Source: Gemmatimonas sp. UBA2094
GTDB taxonomy: Bacteria > Gemmatimonadota > Gemmatimonadetes > Gemmatimonadales > Gemmatimonadaceae
Reading direction: 5' to 3'
DNA length: 6,248 bases
Assembly: GCA_002331565.1 (NCBI GenBank)
Contig: DCZC01000050.1
Span: 642 to 6,889 of the forward strand
Part shown: positions 1 through 5,130 of the stretch, one piece after another
Layout: every line of letters begins with the position of its first letter
How positions within the stretch are numbered: position 1 is the first letter of the stretch
Position numbers and translations under genes: made by a program
The notes under the pieces: model-generated
What the model saw: the letters and a program-made list of their open reading frames with translations, nothing else
Database searches by the model: none
Told to the model about the DNA's origin: nothing

Positions 1-1226
1 GTGTCCACCAGACCACCGACGCGGCGCACCACCGGAATCGAGCCGTAGCGCATCGCCAGCAGCTGGCTGATACCGCAGGGCTCGAAGCGGCTGGGCATGA
101 GGAAGGCATCGCTGCCGGCGTAGATCTGCTGGGCGAGCGCGGCGTCGAATCCGATACGCACGGCCACGCGGCCGGCATGCAGCTGGGCCCAGCGAAGAAA
201 CGCGTCCTGCAGATGCGGCTGCCCCGACCCCAACATCACCAGCTGGGCATCCGTCTCCCGCAGCAGCCACGGCATGATGCCGTGCAGCAGGTCGAGCCCC
301 TTCTGCTCGACGAGCCGGCACACGATGCCGAGCAGCGGGCGGGCCGGGTTCACCTCGAGCCCGAGCGCTTGCTGCAGCGCGGCCTTGCAGGTGGCCTTGC
401 CGGTGATGTCCTCCGCGCGATACGGCGCCGCGATGTGCCGGTCGGTGTGCGGGTCGAAAACCGTCGTGTCGATGCCGTTGAGTATGCCCGTCACGCGATC
501 GTGCCGGCTGCGCAGCACCCCGTCGAGCCGCTCGCCGTACTCGGGGCCGAGGATCTCCCGCGCGTACGTGGGGCTCACGGTGGTCACGACGTCGGCGTAC
601 AGGATGCCGCGCGCCATGAAGTTGAATGAATCGGCAATGCCGGCGCCCATGGCCTTCTCCACGAGACCACCTTCGTGCAATCCGGCCAGGTGGGCCACGT
701 CGGGGGGCACCTGCCCCTGATACGCGAGGTTGTGAATCGTGAACACTGTCGCGATGTGCCCGAAGGTGTACGCGTAGTAGCTCTTGAGATAGTTGATCAC
801 GAGCGCCGCGTGCCAGTCGTGGCAATGCACCACATCCGGCTGCCATCCGTCCACCTCGCGCAGGTGCTGCATGGCATCCATCACACCACGCGCGAAGAGA
901 ATGAACCGGCGCGCGTCGTCGGGTTCGCCATAGATGGCCGGGCGTTCGAACGCGGCGGGAATATCCAGGAAGTACAGGGGTCCTTCGGGGGCGGCCGCTC
1001 GCCAGATGCGCTGCTCTTCCGCCTGCACCCCCACCGGAAGGAACGACGCGCCGATGGGGCCGGTCACGGGAACCCCCTGCTGGCGAAGCGAATGGTACCG
1101 TGGCATGACCACGCGTACATCATGTCCCGCGTGGCGCAGGGCCACGGGAAGCGCGCCGGCCACGTCGGCCAGTCCGCCGGTCTTCACGTAAGGGGCCACC
1201 TCGGCGGCCACGAAGAGAACGTTCAT
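1..1226 (-). CDS. glgA: Glycogen synthase (ADP-glucose type), C-terminus cut by window edge
   Basis: This enzyme transfers glucose from ADP-glucose to the non-reducing end of an alpha-1,4-glucan in cytoplasmic glycogen synthesis (GT5 family, GT-B fold). The reading frame is open from the ATG at 1224-1226 to the left edge, giving 408 residues; E. coli GlgA has 477, so about 70 or more C-terminal residues are missing. The start [20 protein letters not shown] carries the KTGGL ADP-glucose-binding motif at residues 15-19. Further landmarks are HDWH at 136-139, the RLVEQKGL block with Arg304 and Lys309 (same spacing as E. coli Arg300 and Lys305), FEPCG with Glu382 near the expected catalytic Glu377, and GGLVD at the cut end. 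No internal stop or frameshift was found where I translated it. A possible Shine-Dalgarno AAGG (1234-1237) lies 7 bases from the ATG. It is divergent from glgC, its metabolic partner. The identification is firm. Confidence 0.96.
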   Translation of the reverse strand, partial: MNVLFVAAEVAPYVKTGGLADVAGALPVALRHAGHDVRVVMPRYHSLRQQGVPVTGPIGASFLPVGVQAEEQRIWRAAAPEGPLYFLDIPAAFERPAIYGEPDDARRFILFARGVMDAMQHLREVDGWQPDVVHCHDWHAALVINYLKSYYAYTFGHIATVFTIHNLAYQGQVPPDVAHLAGLHEGGLVEKAMGAGIADSFNFMARGILYADVVTTVSPTYAREILGPEYGERLDGVLRSRHDRVTGILNGIDTTVFDPHTDRHIAAPYRAEDITGKATCKAALQQALGLEVNPARPLLGIVCRLVEQKGLDLLHGIMPWLLRETDAQLVMLGSGQPHLQDAFLRWAQLHAGRVAVRIGFDAALAQQIYAGSDAFLMPSRFEPCGISQLLAMRYGSIPVVRRVGGLVD

Positions 1227-1321
1227 GCCCCTACCTTACGCGAGGCGTGCACGCAACGCAAAATGCGACGAGTACCATTGTTCCATGTTCCGTCGCTCCC
1301 CGTCGCTGGAGAAGGACCCGC
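1227..1321. promoter_or_regulatory. Divergent glgA/glgC control region
   Basis: These 95 bases separate the two oppositely directed glycogen genes and must hold both promoters unless transcription enters from further away. On the minus strand a candidate glgA promoter is TTGCGT (1256-1261), a 17-base spacer, and TAAGGT (1233-1238). The second hexamer lies only 6 bases from the glgA ATG, so a transcript from it would be leaderless or nearly so. A perfect 10-bp palindrome, GCGTGCACGC (1245-1254), lies in that spacer and is a candidate operator. A short inverted repeat CGCA-AAA-TGCG follows at 1257-1267. For glgC the only hint of a -10 is TACCAT (1273-1278), with no convincing -35. The role of the region follows from gene layout; the individual boxes are weak matches. 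Confidence 0.5.
1308..1316 (+). promoter_or_regulatory. Ribosome binding site of glgC
   Basis: GGAGAAGGA ends 5 bases before the ATG at 1322 and is a strong Shine-Dalgarno match. It decides the start. An in-frame GTG at 1247 would add 25 residues (a basic stretch unlike GlgC N-termini) and would read straight through this site. Confidence 0.8.
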
Positions 1322-2584
1322 ATGCCGCCGTCCCCCCGTGGAACGCTCGCCCGCAGTGCCATGGCCTATGTGCTCGCCGGTGGGCGCGGGTCGCGGCTCT
1401 ACGAGCTCACCGACCGGCGGGCCAAACCGGCGGTGTACTTCGGGGGCAAGACGCGCATCATCGACTTCGCGCTGTCCAATGCCATCAACTCCGGTATCCG
1501 GCGCATCGGGGTGGCCACGCAGTACAAGGCGCACAGCCTCATCCGCCATCTGCAGCGGGGCTGGAACTTTCTGCGCCCCGAGCGCAACGAGAGTTTCGAC
1601 ATTCTTCCGGCGTCGCAGCGCGTGAGCGAAACGCAGTGGTACGAGGGGACCGCCGACGCGGTGTACCAGAACCTCGACATCATCGAGGCGTACCATCCGG
1701 AGTACATGGTCATCCTGGCCGGTGATCACATCTACAAGATGGATTACGAACTCATGCTGCAGCAGCACGTGAGCCAGGACGCCGACGTGACCGTCGGCGT
1801 GCTGGAAGTGCCGCGCATGGAGGCCACCGGCTTCGGCGTCATGCACGTCGACGAACACGACCGCATCGTGCACTTCCTCGAGAAGCCGCAGGACCCGCCG
1901 GGCATCCCCGGCAAACCGGATATGGCGCTGGCGAGCATGGGCATCTACGTGTTCAAGACGAGCTTCCTGGCGGCGCTGCTGCGGCGCGACGCGAACGAGG
2001 CCACGTCGTCGCACGACTTCGGCAAGGATCTCATTCCGTACGTAGTCCGGCACGGCAAGGCAGTGGCGCACCGCTTTGGCGACTCGTGCGTGAAGGCCAA
2101 CCGTGAGGCCGACGCCTATTGGCGTGATGCCGGCACCATCGACGCGTACTGGGAAGCGAACATCGACCTCACGTCGGTGCTGCCGGGACTCGACCTGTAC
2201 GACCACGAGTGGCCCATCTGGACGTATGCGGAGATCGCGCCACCGGCCAAGTTCGTGCATGCCGAAGAGGGACGACGCGGATTTGCGCTCGACTCCCTGG
2301 TGTCCGGTGGCTGCATCGTATCGGGGGCCGGCATTTTCCGCTCGCTGCTGTTCACCAACGTGCAGGTCCATTCGTACGCCCATCTGGACGGGGCGGTGCT
2401 GCAACCGGACGTGGACGTGGGACGGGGCGCGCGCCTGACGAACGTCGTGGTGGATCGTGGGGTACGCATTCCGGCGGGCCTCGTCGTCGGCGAGGATCCG
2501 CACCTCGATGCCCAGCGTTTCCGTCGTACCGAGAAGGGCACGGTGCTCATCACCCAACCGATGATCGACCGGCTCGCTCCCTGA
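1322..2584 (+). CDS. glgC: Glucose-1-phosphate adenylyltransferase (ADP-glucose pyrophosphorylase)
   Basis: GlgC makes ADP-glucose and pyrophosphate from glucose-1-phosphate and ATP, the committed and usually allosterically controlled step of bacterial glycogen synthesis. The product is 420 residues (E. coli: 431) and is collinear with the family without gaps. Visible landmarks are the nucleotide-binding LAGGRGSRL (18-26), AKPAV (34-38), WYEGTADAV (106-114), GDHIYKMDY with Asp135 (E. coli catalytic Asp142), FLEKP with Lys188 (E. coli glucose-1-phosphate-binding Lys195) and SHDFGKD (230-236). The C-terminal part, from about residue 305, shows the spaced Val/Gly pattern of the left-handed beta-helix domain. 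The position matching E. coli Lys39, part of the fructose-1,6-bisphosphate site, is Arg32 (TDRRAKP). From memory the sequence resembles Agrobacterium-type GlgC (fructose-6-phosphate/pyruvate activated) more than the enterobacterial type. A long antisense reading frame here is a GC-bias shadow. The identification is firm; effector specificity is inference. Confidence 0.98.
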   Translation: MPPSPRGTLARSAMAYVLAGGRGSRLYELTDRRAKPAVYFGGKTRIIDFALSNAINSGIRRIGVATQYKAHSLIRHLQRGWNFLRPERNESFDILPASQRVSETQWYEGTADAVYQNLDIIEAYHPEYMVILAGDHIYKMDYELMLQQHVSQDADVTVGVLEVPRMEATGFGVMHVDEHDRIVHFLEKPQDPPGIPGKPDMALASMGIYVFKTSFLAALLRRDANEATSSHDFGKDLIPYVVRHGKAVAHRFGDSCVKANREADAYWRDAGTIDAYWEANIDLTSVLPGLDLYDHEWPIWTYAEIAPPAKFVHAEEGRRGFALDSLVSGGCIVSGAGIFRSLLFTNVQVHSYAHLDGAVLQPDVDVGRGARLTNVVVDRGVRIPAGLVVGEDPHLDAQRFRRTEKGTVLITQPMIDRLAP

Positions 2585-2595
2585 CCACGCCGATC

Positions 2596-3018
2596 ATGCC
2601 GAACTTCCGCGAGATGTCGCGTCGTACCGCGCTGCTATTCCTGGCCGGCAGCCTCGCCGGTAGCACCGGCTGCGTCAGCAAGGCGTTGTCGGGGACGTCC
2701 CAGCCCACCGTCCTGCTCCTGGCCAACAACCGCGGGTTCTACGACGTGAACGTGTACGCCGTACGCTCCGGCTCGACGGCGGGGCGACGCCTGGGCACCG
2801 TGACCGGTAACGCGACGGCGACCCTCAAGGTCCCCGTGAGCGAACTGCAGGCGGGCAACATGCTCGTGGTGCTGGTCCGCTCGGTGGGGGGGCGATATAC
2901 CTGGTACAGCCCGGCCGTACAGATGGGTTCGGGCACCGTGGCCCGCCTCGACGTCGTGCAGACCGCCAACGGCTCACTCGGCCAGAGCCAGATGTACTCG
3001 CAAGTCGTCCCGCAGTAG
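2596..3018 (+). CDS. Small predicted lipoprotein of unknown function
   Basis: I do not recognise this 140-residue protein. It begins with a basic n-region and hydrophobic stretch (SRRTALLFLAGSLAGSTGC, residues 8-26), pointing to export and lipid attachment at Cys26. The lipobox is imperfect, with Ser23-Thr24-Gly25 before the Cys. SRRTALL is faintly twin-arginine-like. The mature part (about 36-140) alternates polar and hydrophobic residues (TVLLLANN, DVNVYAV, RLGTVTG, MLVVLVRSVGG, ARLDVV) and is probably a single small all-beta domain outside the cytoplasmic membrane. The start is uncertain: neither the ATG at 2596 nor the in-frame ATG at 2614 (residue 7) has a clear Shine-Dalgarno. The gene lies 11 bases after the glgC stop, so cotranscription and perhaps translational coupling are likely. 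That closeness does not prove a glycogen role. Codon use resembles the neighbours. Confidence 0.75.
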   Translation: MPNFREMSRRTALLFLAGSLAGSTGCVSKALSGTSQPTVLLLANNRGFYDVNVYAVRSGSTAGRRLGTVTGNATATLKVPVSELQAGNMLVVLVRSVGGRYTWYSPAVQMGSGTVARLDVVQTANGSLGQSQMYSQVVPQ

Positions 3019-3032
3019 GCGCCCGGCCCGCA

Positions 3033-3046
3033 CCGCGCTGTCGCGG
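3033..3046. terminator. GC-rich hairpin between convergent genes
   Basis: CCGCG (3033-3037), a 4-base loop and CGCGG (3042-3046) form a perfect 5-bp stem in the 43-base gap between the convergent lipoprotein and serine hydrolase genes. It could work in both directions. No T-tract follows on either strand, so intrinsic termination is doubtful; position is the main argument. Confidence 0.3.
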
Positions 3047-3061
3047 GAAGGCACGAAACGC

Positions 3062-3976
3062 TCAGCGCTTCCAGAATGCCGTGATCGCACGACCGATCTG
3101 CGCGATCACGGCGTTCCCTTCGGAGTCGGTCCAGTAGCGGGTATCCACGTTGTCCTTCGTGAGCACGCACGCCACGACCCGCGCCGGCAGGTAGAGCACC
3201 CCGCAGTCGGTCCGCGACCGGTCCACGTCACCGGTCTTGTGCGCCGCACGCACGCCGTAATTGAAGCGCATCAGCTTGCTGTCGTCCTCGTTGTGTTCGA
3301 GGATCCACAGCATGGTGCTGTCGGCGGAGGGGCTGACCGCCCTGCCCTGCGCCATCAGCATGAAGAGCTGCGCCATTTCGTTCGGCGTCGTCACGCCGAG
3401 CCCGTACTTGGCCGAGCTGTCCGGTGCGACGCTGGCAATGCGCGTCATGCTCCCCGAGTGCACCTTCGTGCGCGGCAGCCCCAGCGCTTCCATCTTCTGC
3501 CACACGCGACGGATCTTGATGCGGTCGAGCACGAGATTGGTTGCCGTGTTGTCGCTCAGCGTGCTCATGAGCCACGCCACGTCCCAGAGACGCAGGGTAG
3601 TCGGCGTACGGAGAAACTGCAGCTGGCCGGCGCCGCCCACCTTGTCGATGTCGGTGAGCAGCACGGGGTCATCGAGGTTCAGCAGCTTCTGCTCGGCGAG
3701 ATCGAAGAGCGCCACCAGCACCGGCACCTTGATGAGCGACGCTGTCGAAAACGGTTCGTCACCGCGCCGCTCGAGATGCTCACCGGTTTCGATGTTGGTG
3801 ATGCTGTACCCCACCACCCCGCGATGCGCGTCGGCTATGCTGTCGAGCGTTCGACGCAGGGGTGCCACCGATGCCGGTGACGCCGACGGGGAAGGCGCGG
3901 CAGTCTGCGCGGAGATGCCACACGCGGTCGAGAGCGTGGCACCCATGGCCACGGCAAGAACGGGGAGGAGTCGCAT
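3062..3976 (-). CDS. Exported class A beta-lactamase-like serine hydrolase lacking the Glu166 motif
   Basis: This 304-residue protein has the penicillin-recognising fold of the class A beta-lactamase family (PF13354 type). The N-terminus (1-19, MRLLPVLAVAMGATLSTAC) is an export signal, either lipoprotein type with Cys19 or Sec type cut near SAQ-T (22-25). A Pro/Ser/Ala-rich linker follows to about residue 38. The catalytic motifs are in order and well spaced: SLIK with nucleophile Ser80 and Lys83 (Ambler Ser70-x-x-Lys73), Ser141-Asp142-Asn143 (Ambler 130-132) and Lys247-Thr248-Gly249 (Ambler 234-236). The omega-loop stretch between LGLPRTK (165-171) and TTPNEMA (196-202) contains no Glu, so the deacylating Glu166 and the usual ExxLN motif are absent. 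The fold is firm. Beta-lactam hydrolysis is not assured; it could be a peptidoglycan peptidase or a slow penicillin-binding enzyme. Cys258 and Cys270 could form a disulfide. The stop lies in the convergent gap with the lipoprotein gene. Confidence 0.9.
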   Translation of the reverse strand: MRLLPVLAVAMGATLSTACGISAQTAAPSPSASPASVAPLRRTLDSIADAHRGVVGYSITNIETGEHLERRGDEPFSTASLIKVPVLVALFDLAEQKLLNLDDPVLLTDIDKVGGAGQLQFLRTPTTLRLWDVAWLMSTLSDNTATNLVLDRIKIRRVWQKMEALGLPRTKVHSGSMTRIASVAPDSSAKYGLGVTTPNEMAQLFMLMAQGRAVSPSADSTMLWILEHNEDDSKLMRFNYGVRAAHKTGDVDRSRTDCGVLYLPARVVACVLTKDNVDTRYWTDSEGNAVIAQIGRAITAFWKR

Positions 3977-3979
3977 TCC

Positions 3980-3997
3980 CGGAACTTATGGGTTCCG
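3980..3997 (-). promoter_or_regulatory. Inverted repeat and candidate -10 at the start of the serine hydrolase gene
   Basis: CGGAAC (3980-3985) and GTTCCG (3992-3997) are perfect 6-bp inverted arms around a 6-base centre. They end 3 bases before the ATG at 3974-3976. Read on the minus strand, the element contains TAAGTT (3983-3988), 6 bases from the ATG, which could be a -10 box for a leaderless transcript. Alternatively the arms are an operator, or a hairpin covering the initiation site. No proper Shine-Dalgarno and no good -35 is visible. Confidence 0.35.
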
Positions 3998-4024
3998 TCA
4001 GCGCCTCGCTCCCCGTTTGCCGTC

Positions 4025-4046
4025 CTGCCCGTCCCTCAACGGGCAG
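4025..4046. repeat. 8-bp inverted repeat (stem-loop) in the gap between two minus-strand genes
   Basis: CTGCCCGT (4025-4032) and ACGGGCAG (4039-4046) are perfectly complementary around a 6-base loop (CCCTCA). It lies about 100 bases downstream of the dioxygenase stop and about 50 bases upstream of the serine hydrolase start, both on the minus strand. It may end transcription of the dioxygenase gene or be a protein-binding site. No T-run follows on either strand, so a classical intrinsic terminator is not supported. I see nothing else in the 171-base gap (3977-4147) apart from the start-site repeat listed separately. Confidence 0.5.
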
Positions 4047-4147
4047 TCCGTAGTCTCTCCCATCCCTGCGTGGTAGACACCGGAACGGCGCGTGCCCCTA
4101 CGTCGCCCGACCAGTGCAGGCGGCAGCGGAACGCCCAATGCCGCCAC

Positions 4148-5005
4148 TCACACGGCGACCGCCACAGTGAGCGTGGCGACGAAGCCTGCGGCCACGCCAC
4201 CGGTGACCGTGGCCAGCTCCAGCGCCGACCCATCGCTGAAAATGTTGTCGGTGGCGAGACTCACGCCGGCGAGATTGCCGCGGCTGCCAGCATATTCGGT
4301 GGTCGCATACGCCGTATCGCAGGCCGTCTTGGGCAGCGCGATCTGCGACGTGGCGATCTTGTTGCTCACGCTGGTCGCTGCCGCGAGACTGCGGAACACC
4401 TCGAAATGGATATGCGGCCACCGCCCGGCATAGCACCCCGGAAAGATCGTGGTGAAGGACAGCTTGCCGCTGGCATCAGTGGCCTGCACCCCACGCAGAT
4501 AGTTCTGATTGGTTACCGCGCTCGAGTAGAGCGAGTAGAGACCGGCCCGATCGCAGTGCCAGAGATACACGGCGTAGTTCGACAACGCAGCGCAGCTGGT
4601 GGCGGACACGATCGTGAGATTCACCGTGAGCGGAATCCCCGGGGCCGTACCGCTGAGGCCGGCGAAACTCGATCGGATATCGCTGCGTACGACCCCCGTC
4701 TGATTGAGCACATTGGCCCCGTTGGAACCATCGCCCGGATACGGCCCCGCGGTTTCCTCGGGAATGCGCGTGCAGCTGCCAGCGCTGTTGGTGGCCGTGG
4801 TACCGTTGTTGTCGGTGCCGGTTACGTTGTTGCCGCCGCAGCCGAAGAGTTGCAGCGCCCCCATGCCCACCCCCAGTGTCGCCGAGGCGCGGAGCATGGC
4901 GCGACGGTCGATGGAACGCCCCGTCGCGAGCAGGTCGCGATGCAAGCCGCCGTGGTCGTCATGGCCGTCGTGATCATGGGTATGCGAAGCGGGGAGAATG
5001 AGCAT
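4148..5005 (-). CDS. Tat-exported intradiol ring-cleavage dioxygenase family lipoprotein
   Basis: Intradiol dioxygenases (PF00775) are non-haem Fe(III) enzymes that open catechol-type rings between the hydroxyls to give muconate-type products. The 285-residue protein has three parts. A His/Asp-rich N-terminus has six His between residues 8 and 22. A Tat-like signal follows, with DRRAMLR (33-39), a hydrophobic stretch and lipobox LFGC with Cys56. The catalytic domain starts near IPEETAGPYPGDG (81-93). VYLWHCDRAGLYSLYS (146-161) holds a probable ligand Tyr157, and IFPGCYAGRWPHIHFEV (187-203) holds Tyr192, Arg195, His198 and His200, matching the Tyr/Tyr/His/His iron site. A Ser/Thr/Asn/Gly linker (57-78) joins lipid anchor and domain. 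Exported relatives with a similar front end are known to me from actinobacteria, but the natural substrate of this type is unclear. I use the ATG at 5003-5005 because the His-rich segment fits those relatives; no clear Shine-Dalgarno is visible. Confidence 0.92.
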   Translation of the reverse strand: MLILPASHTHDHDGHDDHGGLHRDLLATGRSIDRRAMLRASATLGVGMGALQLFGCGGNNVTGTDNNGTTATNSAGSCTRIPEETAGPYPGDGSNGANVLNQTGVVRSDIRSSFAGLSGTAPGIPLTVNLTIVSATSCAALSNYAVYLWHCDRAGLYSLYSSAVTNQNYLRGVQATDASGKLSFTTIFPGCYAGRWPHIHFEVFRSLAAATSVSNKIATSQIALPKTACDTAYATTEYAGSRGNLAGVSLATDNIFSDGSALELATVTGGVAAGFVATLTVAVAV

Positions 5006-5130
5006 CGATGCGCGCTGTTGAAGTGTTCGGAGACCTGTGCTTTGCTGACACGTTCCGCGGCAAATACCCCATGCCGGCCGGTGAAGCTAAGTTGGGGGGT
5101 GGTGTCTTCCCCACCCCCACCGGATCCGTC
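5006..5130. promoter_or_regulatory. Divergent dioxygenase/aminopeptidase control region
   Basis: These 125 bases separate two divergent genes and should hold both promoters. On the plus strand TAAGTT (5088-5093) is a candidate -10 box about 38 bases before the aminopeptidase ATG, but no good -35 is seen 16-19 bases upstream of it. A perfect palindrome CCGGCCGG lies at 5074-5081. For the minus-strand dioxygenase gene the nearest AT-rich hexamer is TATTTG, read from about 5067 down to 5062, a weak match. The region's role is inferred from layout only. Confidence 0.4.
5095..5118 (+). promoter_or_regulatory. 8-bp G/C stem-loop in the aminopeptidase leader
   Basis: GGGGGTGG (5095-5102) and CCACCCCC (5111-5118) are perfect inverted arms with an 8-base loop. 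The stem ends 12 bases before the ATG at 5131, leaving only a weak GGA (5122-5124) as a possible ribosome site. If transcription starts just after TAAGTT (5088-5093), the hairpin would be at or close to the 5' end of the mRNA and could affect its stability or translation. An operator is equally possible. Confidence 0.4.

Noticed and set aside
1247..1321. Upstream in-frame GTG start extending GlgC by 25 residues
   Set aside because: The extension is basic and unlike GlgC N-termini. A strong GGAGAAGGA site lies 5 bases before the ATG at 1322, and the 420-residue length from there fits the family.
675..1625. 316-codon plus-strand open frame across the 5' ends of glgA and glgC
   Set aside because: It is antisense to GlgA and then out of frame with GlgC. 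Its product shows no domain and changes composition where it crosses between the two genes.
1223..2557. 444-codon open frame on the minus strand opposite glgC
   Set aside because: It is exactly antisense to a gene with a complete, collinear GlgC sequence. Its product is Arg/His/Val-rich with no recognisable motif. Long antisense frames are expected in high-GC codon usage.
3062..3976. Calling the serine hydrolase gene a bla resistance gene
   Set aside because: The fold and three motifs match, but the Glu166 region does not, and no blaI/blaR or ampR-type regulator or mobile element is adjacent. A resistance label is not supported.
5095..5118. G-quadruplex in the aminopeptidase leader
   Set aside because: There is one run of six G followed only by short GG pairs, not four G-tracts. 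The complementary C-tract makes a simple hairpin the better reading.
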